This document shows positions 8,633 through 16,598 of a DNA stretch of 64,000 nucleotides, one piece after another. Under the pieces are notes generated by a model. That model was not told the origin of the DNA. It saw only the letters and a program-made list of their open reading frames with translations, and searched no databases. The DNA comes from 1162T-S-0a-05 sp050299435. Its GTDB lineage: Bacteria > Pseudomonadota > Gammaproteobacteria > Pseudomonadales > Cellvibrionaceae. Both the position numbers and the translations under genes were made by a program. The stretch spans positions 13,657 to 77,656 of the forward strand of contig JBNKVX010000007.1 in the NCBI GenBank assembly GCA_050299435.1. The letters are read 5' to 3'. Position 1 is the stretch's first letter; each line of letters opens with the position of its first letter.

Positions 8633-9505
8633 ATGTTTACGACTGACAACTTACCTAATTCTATTGGTCTCAGCCTAAAGCCGCAGCATTTTCACCATAT
8701 ACTTGAACACCATCCTCCAATCGGCTTTTTTGAAATTCATCCTGAGAATTATATGAGCGAGGGCGGTGCACATCTGGATTTTCTTGAACGCGTTTGTGAA
8801 CGTTATCCCATTTCAATGCACGGTGTGGGCATGTCATTGGGGTCCAGCAGTGGAATCAATGACAAACACCTATCAGCATTAAAGTCCCTCGCAGACCGTT
8901 TTCAACCCGCACAAATCTCTGAACACGTCTCGTGGAGCCGATGGCACGATCTTTTTATCAATGACTTACTCCCCCTTCCTTATACGAGGGAAAGCCTTCA
9001 AATAATCTGCAAAAATATTGATCACGTTCAAGGTGTGTTGGGCAGAACAATACTGATAGAAAACCCCTCGGCATACATCGATTTTCGAAACCAGGAATAT
9101 AGCGAACCTGAGTTTCTAACTGAAGTATGCAATAGAACCGACTGTGGATTACTTTTGGATGTCAACAATATTGTAGTTTCTGCCTACAACCAAAATTTTA
9201 AGATTGACGATTATTTAAATAATTTACCCTACTCCAGAATTGGAGAAATTCATTTGGCCGGTCATAGTGAAAAACCCCTAAAGGCCTCCAAAACTATTAA
9301 AATTGATGATCATGGCTCTGTAGTAAGCGAAGAAGTTTGGCACTACTTTGATAAATTATTAACACAGATCGGCCAAGCTAAACCAAGCTTAATTGAATGG
9401 GATACTGACATACCCGAATTTGAAGTTTTTGAAGAGCAAGCCAATCGAGCGGGCGATATCCTCAACCGTCATCTAGCGAACTTGAAGGCAACTCAGCTAT
9501 GCTAG
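8633..9505 (+). CDS. bufB: MNIO-family (DUF692) peptide-modifying enzyme BufB
   Basis: Multinuclear non-haem iron-dependent oxidase (former DUF692), 290 residues, predicted to oxidise cysteines of the BufA peptide in the cytoplasm. The fold is a TIM barrel. Family blocks seen are GLSLKPQH, GFFEIHPENYM near the N-terminus, SMHGVGMSLGSS, SEHVSW, IENPSAY, LLLDVNNIVVSAYN and IGEIHLAGHS, which carry the histidine, glutamate, aspartate and asparagine metal ligands. I chose the ATG at 8633. Starts at 8600 (TTG) and 8615 lie inside the hairpin and precede the conserved region. Its end overlaps the start of bufC by 7 bp. Confidence 0.92.
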   Translation: MFTTDNLPNSIGLSLKPQHFHHILEHHPPIGFFEIHPENYMSEGGAHLDFLERVCERYPISMHGVGMSLGSSSGINDKHLSALKSLADRFQPAQISEHVSWSRWHDLFINDLLPLPYTRESLQIICKNIDHVQGVLGRTILIENPSAYIDFRNQEYSEPEFLTEVCNRTDCGLLLDVNNIVVSAYNQNFKIDDYLNNLPYSRIGEIHLAGHSEKPLKASKTIKIDDHGSVVSEEVWHYFDKLLTQIGQAKPSLIEWDTDIPEFEVFEEQANRAGDILNRHLANLKATQLC

Positions 9506-10302
9506 AAGAACTGCAAAGTTTAATGAGCTCACATATCAGCAGGGTTCATACAGACAAGGAGGAGACAAATAAAATAACGACATTGCTGTTGGAGAATTAC
9601 AACAATGAGGAACTCTCAGCGCGCTTGGCAATTTATCGCAATAATTATTTTTATACGCTGACTGAGCAATTGAAAGAAGTTTTTCCGACTGTCGTAAAAC
9701 TGTTTGGCGAAGACTTTTTTAGTGGCATTGCCAGAGAGTTTATTCAAACCTACCCTCCGTGTGAAGCTCGCCTCGAGTACTATGGAGAAAAATTTCCAGC
9801 GTTTACGGCAACTTTTCCCCCTTTGAGCAACTATCCCTATTCCAAAGATATTGCCACTCTCAACTATGCACAGCATTTAGCATGGTATGCAAAGGTTCAT
9901 CCTGCACTAAAAGCCAATGATTTTGCTACATATAGTCTCGAGCAAATTATGCAAGCCAAATTGCTTTTGGACCCTTCTCTCTTCCTTATCGAATCAAAAT
10001 ATTCTATCTTCTCAATTTGGCAAGCCAATGAACAAGATGAAGTTGGAGAGGTGGATCCCAGTCAAGCTGAAAATGTCTTGATCTATCGAGAAGCGGACAA
10101 TCTTCAACAAATACATACTCTGTGTATAGAAAAAGGCTTGTTTGTTTTTTTGAGCGCGCTAAAAAAGGGCTTAAGATTTGAAAATGCCCTGGAAAAAGCG
10201 ATGGAATCTGATAGTAGTTTCAATGCAAGTGATTGTGTTCATTTTCTGGTGAGTCGAAAACTCGGTATTCACCTGCTTTCCCATATCAACAATGAGGTGT
10301 AA
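9499..10302 (+). CDS. bufC: DUF2063-type partner protein BufC
   Basis: Protein of 267 residues in the position and with the pattern of BufC/HvfC proteins (N-terminal DUF2063 DNA-binding-like helical domain). The block ARLAIYRNNYFYTL followed by FPTVVKLFGEDFF is typical of that domain, as is the later hydrophilic PPCEARLEYYGEKFP. In characterised MNIO systems this partner binds the leader part of the precursor and presents it to the enzyme. The 7-bp overlap with bufB supports a stoichiometric complex. It is not itself expected to be catalytic. The C-terminal half is less conserved and I recognise no motif there. Confidence 0.85.
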   Translation: MLEELQSLMSSHISRVHTDKEETNKITTLLLENYNNEELSARLAIYRNNYFYTLTEQLKEVFPTVVKLFGEDFFSGIAREFIQTYPPCEARLEYYGEKFPAFTATFPPLSNYPYSKDIATLNYAQHLAWYAKVHPALKANDFATYSLEQIMQAKLLLDPSLFLIESKYSIFSIWQANEQDEVGEVDPSQAENVLIYREADNLQQIHTLCIEKGLFVFLSALKKGLRFENALEKAMESDSSFNASDCVHFLVSRKLGIHLLSHINNEV

Positions 10303-10304
10303 CT

Positions 10305-10772
10305 ATGTTAACTAAAGTGATGGACTCTCTTGATTCCCTGAGTCGCGGCTTGGCAGCACTCATTCCGGATTGGGCGCTAGGACTCGCTGCAAGGTTTGCA
10401 TTGTTTTTTGTTTTCTGGCGCTCCGTTCAAACAAAACTTGGAGGCGATATATTTTTTGGCCAAAAACTCGCTTTTTGGAATATCTCTGACAGCACTTTCA
10501 TGCTGTTTGAATATGAATATGCGGTGCCGCTGATTCCTTCGAGCTTAGCCACTTACATGGCAACCTGGGGAGAGTTTTTCTTTTCGCTGGGTCTATTATT
10601 TGGTTTGTTAACGCGCCTCAGTGCCCTGGGGCTCACTGTCATTACCCTGGTTATTCTGCTTGTGACAGGCAATTGGCTCGAGACACTAACTTGGGGAGCA
10701 CTACTGGTATATCTGCTCAAATACGGTGCCGGTGCAATATCGTTGGACGCCTTAGTGCGCAGAAGAATTTAA
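10305..10772 (+). CDS. DoxX-family inner-membrane protein (BufD-like)
   Basis: Integral membrane protein of 155 residues with about four hydrophobic helices. It carries DoxX-type sequence: an amphipathic start ending in WALGLAARFALFFVFWRSVQTKL, then a GEFFFSLGLLFGLLTRLSALGL block. It starts 2 bp after bufC, so it is the fourth gene of the bufferin operon. DoxX proteins commonly end such operons. Suggested roles in quinone-linked electron transfer or membrane redox balance are not proven. A long hairpin terminator follows the gene. Confidence 0.85.
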   Translation: MLTKVMDSLDSLSRGLAALIPDWALGLAARFALFFVFWRSVQTKLGGDIFFGQKLAFWNISDSTFMLFEYEYAVPLIPSSLATYMATWGEFFFSLGLLFGLLTRLSALGLTVITLVILLVTGNWLETLTWGALLVYLLKYGAGAISLDALVRRRI

Positions 10773-10779
10773 AACTAAT

Positions 10780-10838
10780 AGCGCCTCATTCCTTTTGCTA
10801 ATATTTTTAGCAAGCATTAGCAAAAGGAATGAGGCGCT
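10780..10838. terminator. Bidirectional terminator, 23-bp perfect stem
   Basis: The arms 10780-10802 and 10816-10838 are exact reverse complements over 23 bases, separated by 13 bases. The structure sits between the convergent DoxX gene (ends 10772) and manB (ends 10875), so it can end transcription from both sides. T-rich bases after each arm are short. The stem is unusually long for a simple terminator. Confidence 0.8.
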
Positions 10839-10874
10839 TTATCAAAGATTTATAAAACAAAAAACTTAGTAGAA

Positions 10875-12239
10875 TTAACGATCAAACTCTTTCACAAAAC
10901 CCAATAATTCCTGGGTTTTCGCTTCCATCAAAACTTTGTCATTTCGAGATTCAATATTCAATCTTAATACCGGTTCTGTGCTCGACATTCTGATATTAAA
11001 ACGCCAATCATCGAATTCCATGGATAGACCATCAACCTTTTTAATTTCTTTTGCAACTTGGGTGTAATGCTGCTCTATTGCTTCAATGATTGCTTTAGGA
11101 TTGCCAACAGTGTTGTTGCGCTCACCACTGCAGGGAAACTTCGCCATGCGATCTGCCACCATAGCAGAAAGTTTTTCACCCCGAACACACATTAATTCCG
11201 TTACCAACAACCAGGGAATATTGCCGTTGTCGCAGTAGGCAAATTGTTTAAAGTAATGGTGCGCACTCATCTCGCCGCCGTAAACCGCATCTTCCAAGCG
11301 CATTCTTTCTTTAATAAATGCATGCCCGGTTTTACTTTCTACAGCGAGCCCACCGCGATTTTCGGCAAGATCAATCGTATTCCAGGTTAAGCGCGGATCA
11401 TGTACGACTTTTGCACCTGGATTTTTGGAGATATAAGCATCAGCCAGTAAGCCAACAACATAGTAGCCTTCGATAAAACCGCCATTTTCATCAAAGAAGA
11501 AACAACGATCGAAATCTCCGTCCCAGGCGATGCCCAAATCTGCACCGTGTTTCTTGACCGCATCAATGGTGTCGCCACGCATCTCTTCAAGAATCGGATT
11601 AGGAATTCCATTAGGAAAGGTACCGTCTGGCTCGTGGTGCACTTTAATAAATTCAAATGGAAGATGAGATTCCAAACCATCGACAACTGCACCCGCACCG
11701 CCGTTACCCGCGTTGACTACCACTTTCAGGGGCTTGAGATTTTTTGTATCAATATATTGGAGCAGATGTTCAATATAGGCGGGACGTAAATTTACATGTT
11801 CAACAGAACCAATTTTCGCAGAATCCAAGAACTCACCTCTTTCAGCAATGGCTTGAATATCATTCAGGCCCGAATCGCTGGAAATAGGTTTTGAACCCTC
11901 GCGAACAAATTTCATGCCGTTGTAATCCATAGGATTGTGACTCGCGGTCACACATATTCCTCCGTCTACTCCGAGATGAAAAGTGGCAAAATAAACCTCT
12001 TCGGTTCCACATTGCCCAATGTGGACAACGTCTGCTCCCGCTTCCGTCAATCCCTTAATCAAAGCGTCAGTTAACTGAGAACTGGTTAAGCGTACATCGT
12101 GCCCCACCGCCACTTTTTTCGCACCAAGAAATTCAACAAAAGCTCGCCCTACGCGATAAGCTACCTCTTCATTTAATTCATCTGGCACACGACCTCTTAA
12201 ATCGTAAGCCTTAAAACATTGAATATCGATTTTTTTCAA
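10875..12239 (-). CDS. manB: Phosphomannomutase/phosphoglucomutase, CpsG type
   Basis: Alpha-D-phosphohexomutase of 454 residues, close in length and start to E. coli CpsG (456). It interconverts hexose 6- and 1-phosphates for GDP-mannose or UDP-glucose supply. Seen are the phosphoserine loop VTASHNPMDYNG near residue 96, the metal loop DGDFDRC, the sugar-specificity loop GEMSAHHYF, and the phosphate loop RMSSTEPVLRLNIE near the C-terminus. The start codon is TTG at 12239, with GGAG 8 bases ahead. It begins 17 bp after galU, so the two form an operon. Whether mannose or glucose is the main substrate cannot be read from the sequence, and an AlgC-like dual role is possible. Confidence 0.9.
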   Translation of the reverse strand: MKKIDIQCFKAYDLRGRVPDELNEEVAYRVGRAFVEFLGAKKVAVGHDVRLTSSQLTDALIKGLTEAGADVVHIGQCGTEEVYFATFHLGVDGGICVTASHNPMDYNGMKFVREGSKPISSDSGLNDIQAIAERGEFLDSAKIGSVEHVNLRPAYIEHLLQYIDTKNLKPLKVVVNAGNGGAGAVVDGLESHLPFEFIKVHHEPDGTFPNGIPNPILEEMRGDTIDAVKKHGADLGIAWDGDFDRCFFFDENGGFIEGYYVVGLLADAYISKNPGAKVVHDPRLTWNTIDLAENRGGLAVESKTGHAFIKERMRLEDAVYGGEMSAHHYFKQFAYCDNGNIPWLLVTELMCVRGEKLSAMVADRMAKFPCSGERNNTVGNPKAIIEAIEQHYTQVAKEIKKVDGLSMEFDDWRFNIRMSSTEPVLRLNIESRNDKVLMEAKTQELLGFVKEFDR

Positions 12240-12256
12240 TTTACTGACTCCAAATA

Positions 12257-13084
12257 TTATTCTTCAGCTTTGTAGATATTTTCATACACGTAATTTGTTG
12301 CTTCGACAAAGCCCGATACACTTCCACAGTCAAAACGTCGACCTTTAAAACGATAGGCCATCACACAACCATTTTTCGCCTGGGTTAACAATGCATCAGT
12401 CAGTTGCACTTCATTGTTTTTACCTGGAGGGGTGTTTTCAATAATCTCAAAAATATCTGGCGTGAGTATATAACGACCAATGATGGCGAGATTACTGGGT
12501 GCGTTCTCAGCGGAAGGTTTTTCTACCATTTCTTCTACTTGATAAATACCGTCTTTTAATTCTTTACCTTTAATCACACCAAACTTATGAATATCTTCCT
12601 TTGGTACTTCTTGCACGGCGACAATGCTGCAGCGAAACTGACGGTAGAGTTTGACCATTTGTGCGAGTACCCCTTCCTCTGCTACGCACAAATCATCCGA
12701 TAACACCACGCCAAAAGGTTCATCTCCCAACAATCGCTTACCATTGAGTATGGCGTCGCCTAAACCCCGCATTTCACTCTGCCGAGTAAAAGAAAAGGAC
12801 GCGCTTTTCATTACTTCGCGAATAGACTTTAAATATTCTTCTTTTGTACTCCCAGCGATTTGGTGTTCAAGCTCATAACTCACATCAAAGTGGTCCGCGA
12901 TGGAACGTTTTCCTCGACCGGTTACAAAACCAATCTCAGTCAAGCCTGCTTCAATCGCCTCTTCCACCCCGTATTGAACCAAGGGCTTGTTAACAATGGG
13001 TAGCATTTCTTTAGGCATGGATTTTGTGGCGGGCAAAAAGCGGGTGCCATAACCCGCAACAGGAAATAGGCATTTTTTAATCAT
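12257..13084 (-). CDS. galU: UTP-glucose-1-phosphate uridylyltransferase
   Basis: Makes UDP-glucose from UTP and glucose-1-phosphate, 275 residues from the ATG at 13084. That start gives the canonical MIKKCLFPVAGYGTRFLPA opening, which holds the nucleotide-binding loop. A longer frame to 13162 adds 26 residues lacking family similarity. Other blocks are KSMPKEMLPIVNKP, VEEAIEAGL, GLGDAIL and VVLSDDLC, then VEEMVEKP and FDCGSVSGFVEA. It is the first gene of the galU-manB operon and is divergent from fabA. Its product serves envelope polysaccharides, not bacterial glycogen, which uses ADP-glucose. Confidence 0.95.
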   Translation of the reverse strand: MIKKCLFPVAGYGTRFLPATKSMPKEMLPIVNKPLVQYGVEEAIEAGLTEIGFVTGRGKRSIADHFDVSYELEHQIAGSTKEEYLKSIREVMKSASFSFTRQSEMRGLGDAILNGKRLLGDEPFGVVLSDDLCVAEEGVLAQMVKLYRQFRCSIVAVQEVPKEDIHKFGVIKGKELKDGIYQVEEMVEKPSAENAPSNLAIIGRYILTPDIFEIIENTPPGKNNEVQLTDALLTQAKNGCVMAYRFKGRRFDCGSVSGFVEATNYVYENIYKAEE

Positions 13085-13220
13085 TTTAAGATCCAGAGGT
13101 GTCGTTCGATTTATCTTGAATCGATCCACAGACGGCGGCATCCCCAAAACCGGGATCGACATTGCTGCGCCGATATTAACATAGCCTAATGGCGATAGGG
13201 CTAAATCACACTGTGAATAC

Positions 13221-13248
13221 TGGACATGGGGCAGTATAGCGTTAGAAT
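13221..13248 (+). promoter_or_regulatory. Promoter of fabA
   Basis: TGGACA at 13221-13226 and TAGAAT at 13243-13248 are 16 bp apart, 43 bp upstream of the fabA ATG at 13291. A GC-rich stretch (GGCGCGC) follows the -10. No FabR- or FadR-like operator was recognised around it. Confidence 0.5.
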
Positions 13249-13290
13249 GGCGCGCTAAAATTTACAACAGCCACTTATCTTAGGCGTTAT

Positions 13291-13815
13291 ATGTCAGAAT
13301 TTGTACAAAAATCATCCTACGAGTTTGAAGAGTTAATTAAATGCGGCGAAGGCGAGCTTTTTGGCCCTGGCAACGCACAACTTCCTATTCCTAATATGCT
13401 GATGCTCAATCGTATTACGCATATTGCAGCAAGTGGCGGTGAATATGGAAAAGGTGAAATTATCGCCGAACTGGATATCGATAAAGATCTCTGGTTTTTC
13501 CAATGCCATTTCCCTGGCGACCCCGTTATGCCCGGCTGCCTTGGCCTGGATGCTATGTGGCAGTTGGTTGGTTTCTTTCTCGCATGGAAGGGCAACCCAG
13601 GACGTGGTCGTGCCCTGGGCGCAGGTGAAGTAAAATTCACTGGCCAGATAATGCCAAGTGCATCCAAGGTTAGTTACCATATCCACCTTAAGCGTGTGAT
13701 TGAACGCAAACTCATTATGGGTATCGCCGATGGCCGCGTTGCCGTTGACGGTAAAGAAATCTACTTTGCAAAAGATCTCAGAGTAGGTTTGTTCAGCAAC
13801 ACCGAATCATTTTAA
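13291..13815 (+). CDS. fabA: 3-hydroxydecanoyl-ACP dehydratase/isomerase
   Basis: Bifunctional enzyme that dehydrates 3-hydroxydecanoyl-ACP and isomerises the product to the cis-3 form, the entry to unsaturated fatty acids. It is 174 residues (E. coli FabA 172). The active-site histidine is in FFQCHFPGDPVMPG at about residue 70, and the partner aspartate in CLGLDAMWQLVGFF at about 84. The start has AGGCG six bases ahead. fabB follows after 66 bp on the same strand, the standard pair of the anaerobic unsaturated pathway. Confidence 0.97.
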   Translation: MSEFVQKSSYEFEELIKCGEGELFGPGNAQLPIPNMLMLNRITHIAASGGEYGKGEIIAELDIDKDLWFFQCHFPGDPVMPGCLGLDAMWQLVGFFLAWKGNPGRGRALGAGEVKFTGQIMPSASKVSYHIHLKRVIERKLIMGIADGRVAVDGKEIYFAKDLRVGLFSNTESF

Positions 13816-13843
13816 GAGCAATAACTCCCACAACGAGAGATAT

Positions 13844-13861
13844 TTCGCGAGGCTTCGCGAA
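13844..13861 (+). other. Small hairpin in the fabA-fabB gap
   Basis: TTCGCG at 13844-13849 and CGCGAA at 13856-13861 can pair around a six-base loop, and the heptamer TTCGCGA is also directly repeated there. It lies 20 bp before the fabB start. It may tune processing between the two genes. There is no T-run, so it is not an obvious terminator. Confidence 0.35.
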
Positions 13862-13881
13862 TCGAAGAAAAGAGGTTAGCT

Positions 13882-15096
13882 ATGAAGCGTGTTGTAGTCA
13901 CAGGTATGGGCATCGTGTCCTGCATTGGCAACAATGTTGAAGCAGTTTTGAATTCACTCAAGACAGGTAAGTCCGGAATTAAATTTCAGGAGAGTTATAA
14001 AGAAAAAGGATTCCGCAGTCTTGTCGCAGGTTCAGTTGATATCGACCTCAGTGAACACATTGACCGCAAAATTTACCGCTTTATGGGAGATGCCGCCGGC
14101 TTTGCCTATGTAGCAATGGCGCAAGCAATAAAAGACTCCGGGCTCAAAGAAAATGAAGTTTCCAATGAGCGTACCGGTATTATTATCGGTTCGGGCGGTG
14201 CATCCACTGCGAGTGTTGTTGAGTCAGCCGATATTATTCGTGAGCGCGGCGTGAAGCGCGCAGGCCCCTATCGAGTCACTCAAACTATGGGCAGCACCGC
14301 TTCGGCTTGTCTGGCCACGCCATTTAAGATCAAGGGCGTCAACTATTCCATTTCATCTGCATGCGCCACCAGCGCACACTGTGTCGGAAACGCGATGGAG
14401 CTCATCCAACTGGGCAAACAAGACGTCGTCTTTGCAGGAGGCGGAGAAGAAGAGCACTGGTCGTTGACCGGGCTGTTTGATGCGATGGGGGCTTTATCGA
14501 CCAAATACAACGACACTCCGGAAAGCGCTTCTCGCCCCTATGATGCAAATCGCGACGGTTTTGTGATTGCTGGCGGCGGGGGCTGTCTCGTTATCGAATC
14601 TCTGGATCACGCTTTGGCTCGCGGAGCGAATATCTACGCTGAACTGGTAGGCTACGGTGCAACCTCTGACGGATACGATATGGTCGCGCCATCGGGTGAA
14701 GGCGCAGTCAGGTGTATGCGCCAAGCGATGCAGAGTATCGACGTTCCTATCGACTACATCAACTCACACGGAACCAGTACACCGGTGGGTGATTTACAAG
14801 AACTCAAAGCGGTGAAAGAAGTATTTGGATCTGCCGTTCCCAAAATTTCATCAACCAAATCACTGACGGGCCACTCACTTGGCGCAACAGGCGTTCAGGA
14901 AGCTATCTATTCCCTGTTGATGATGAAGCACGGTTTTATTTCTGCCTCCGCGAATATTGACACTATCGATCCGGAAGCCGAAGGACTGCCCATCATACGA
15001 TCGATGGAAGAAGCCTCAATTCAGTGTGCGATGTCAAACAGTTTTGGTTTTGGCGGAACCAATGCCACACTCATTTTCAAACAATTCCAAGCCTGA
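13882..15096 (+). CDS. fabB: 3-oxoacyl-ACP synthase I
   Basis: Beta-ketoacyl-ACP synthase that elongates the cis-3-decenoyl intermediate, 404 residues (E. coli FabB 406). The nucleophile cysteine lies in SISSACATSAHCVG at about residue 160. The two histidines are in NSHGTSTPVGD and TKSLTGHSLGATG, completing the Cys-His-His triad. The C-terminal SNSFGFGGTNATLIF is diagnostic. The ribosome site AGAGGT is six bases before ATG. Its stop is only 9 bp from the stop of the convergent RmlD-like gene, with no clear terminator between. Confidence 0.97.
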   Translation: MKRVVVTGMGIVSCIGNNVEAVLNSLKTGKSGIKFQESYKEKGFRSLVAGSVDIDLSEHIDRKIYRFMGDAAGFAYVAMAQAIKDSGLKENEVSNERTGIIIGSGGASTASVVESADIIRERGVKRAGPYRVTQTMGSTASACLATPFKIKGVNYSISSACATSAHCVGNAMELIQLGKQDVVFAGGGEEEHWSLTGLFDAMGALSTKYNDTPESASRPYDANRDGFVIAGGGGCLVIESLDHALARGANIYAELVGYGATSDGYDMVAPSGEGAVRCMRQAMQSIDVPIDYINSHGTSTPVGDLQELKAVKEVFGSAVPKISSTKSLTGHSLGATGVQEAIYSLLMMKHGFISASANIDTIDPEAEGLPIIRSMEEASIQCAMSNSFGFGGTNATLIFKQFQA

Positions 15097-15105
15097 TTTA
15101 AGATA

Positions 15106-15990
15106 TCAAGCTTGTTCTTTTGTTGGTTCTGGCTCTGCCTGGCGCTCTAGCCAGGCTTTAACCTGCCGTGCAAAGCCGCTGCGCCATGTAGGCAATTGAA
15201 TACCAAAGTTTGCTGTGCAGCGACGCCCCAAGAGATGTGCACAGCCTTCGATAAAATAGCGATCATCGTCAGCGCCAGCCACGGTCGGCGGAGGCACCTC
15301 GCATTTAAATTCATTCACCAGTAAGCGGAAGAGCTGATCAGCAAATTCAGCTTCAGAACATTTATCACTACTGTGAACATTAAAAATCCCCCAGTTTGTC
15401 GCACCACATAAAGTTTGTTGAATCATGGCAAACAACACCCGAGCAATAAATCGATTCGGCAAAGGCGAACCAAATCGATGGTCGGAAACAACGAGGGATT
15501 TGCCTTTCATCATCGAAGGAAGAAAACGGTCCAACAAACCATTTTGCTTCCCTTCCAACAACCAGCCTGTACGCAATATCAGGTGCTTCTTGTGCTCCTG
15601 CACACACTCTTCCAACTCAAGTAGCTTTTTACCGACTTTGTCATCAGGTTGTGCGTCATCAGATTCTCTCCATCCTTTTTCCTGGTAGGACAAGCCGTAT
15701 ACACGATAGCTGGATACATGGATCAAGGGCATTTTCTTCCGGGTACAATATTGCACCAGAGCCTGGGTAGACTGCAGACTCAATTTATCGATCGCCTCAA
15801 AATTGTCCGGAATAAAATTAACGATGGCTTTTGGTGGCCTTCTGCCAAAACCCGCATTGATGGCTTCAACATCAGACCAGTCGGTGACCTTGTCTTCTGA
15901 CGAAAGTGCATAGGCCGTGTCTTCAAGCAAGGCTTCAAAAGCCCCGGTAAAAAGCTTATCGGGGTCTCTTAATAAAATTCCAAAAGCCAC
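15106..15990 (-). CDS. Degenerate RmlD/SDR-like sugar-nucleotide-binding protein
   Basis: Protein of 294 residues resembling dTDP-4-dehydrorhamnose reductase (RmlD) and extended SDR proteins. The middle shows PLIHVSSYRVYG (like the SSDYVFDG strand), LILRTGWLLEG, and GIFNVHSSDKCSEAEFA (like the substrate-domain end). Two hallmarks are missing. No GxxGxxG nucleotide loop can be found at the N-terminus, and the YxxxK position reads V-G-K-K (DDKVGKKLLELEE). It may therefore bind but not reduce a sugar nucleotide, or have lost cofactor use. It starts (GTG) 12 bp after ssb, so it is in the MFS-ssb transcript. Function unknown. Confidence 0.75.
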   Translation of the reverse strand: MAFGILLRDPDKLFTGAFEALLEDTAYALSSEDKVTDWSDVEAINAGFGRRPPKAIVNFIPDNFEAIDKLSLQSTQALVQYCTRKKMPLIHVSSYRVYGLSYQEKGWRESDDAQPDDKVGKKLLELEECVQEHKKHLILRTGWLLEGKQNGLLDRFLPSMMKGKSLVVSDHRFGSPLPNRFIARVLFAMIQQTLCGATNWGIFNVHSSDKCSEAEFADQLFRLLVNEFKCEVPPPTVAGADDDRYFIEGCAHLLGRRCTANFGIQLPTWRSGFARQVKAWLERQAEPEPTKEQA

Positions 15991-16002
15991 AACCTTGGAT
16001 GT

Positions 16003-16479
16003 TTAAAAAGGAATATCGTCGTCGAAACTGTTATCCATTGCTCCAACAGGTGGTTCAGATACAGGCGGTTGATTGGCTTGTGAGCTCTGTGGCGCGGTGT
16101 TTTGTTGGCCGCCTTGTTGCGGGGCTGAATAATTACCCTCTCCACGACTGTCCAGCATTTGCATTTGCGCAGCGACAATCTCTGTAGTGTAACGATCCTG
16201 GCCTTGTTGATCTTGCCATTTGTTGGTACGTAGTGAGCCCTCAATGTACACCTTGCTGCCTTTGCGCAAATACTCGCCTGCGATTTCAGCTAAACGATTA
16301 AAGAACACAACCCGATGCCACTCGGTACGCTCCTGATTTTGACCTGTTTGCTTGTCTTTCCATGCTTCGGAAGTCGCCACGCTGAGGTGGGTGACTGCAG
16401 ACCCTCCTGCTGTATAACGGGTTTCGGGGTCTTGCCCGCAGTTTCCTATCAGTATGACTTTATTGATGCCTCTGGCCAC
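16003..16479 (-). CDS. ssb: Single-stranded DNA-binding protein
   Basis: SSB of 158 residues. An OB-fold occupies about residues 1-110, opening with the GINKVILIGNCGQDPETRY pattern and ETRYTAGGSAVTHLSVAT, followed by TEWHRVVFFNRLAEIAGEYL. A glutamine-rich linker follows, and the acidic tip DDDIPF recruits partner proteins. The start is GTG at 16479, with GGAGG ten bases ahead. It follows the MFS gene by 119 bp. An MFS gene beside ssb and uvrA is a common gammaproteobacterial order. No LexA box (CTG-N10-CAG) was found upstream. Confidence 0.96.
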   Translation of the reverse strand: MARGINKVILIGNCGQDPETRYTAGGSAVTHLSVATSEAWKDKQTGQNQERTEWHRVVFFNRLAEIAGEYLRKGSKVYIEGSLRTNKWQDQQGQDRYTTEIVAAQMQMLDSRGEGNYSAPQQGGQQNTAPQSSQANQPPVSEPPVGAMDNSFDDDIPF

Positions 16480-16598
16480 TTCTATTTTCCTCCCAAATTG
16501 TCGTCATTCCCTGAACAACCTTTTTAATGATAAATAATTGCAAAGATCGACTATGTTAAAGCCGCAGCTCTAGCATGACAATCATCCACGTTAGATTC

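Noticed and set aside
13085..13162. N-terminal extension of GalU
   Set aside because: The extra 26 residues have no family similarity, and the ATG at 13084 gives the canonical MIKKCLFPVAGYG start.
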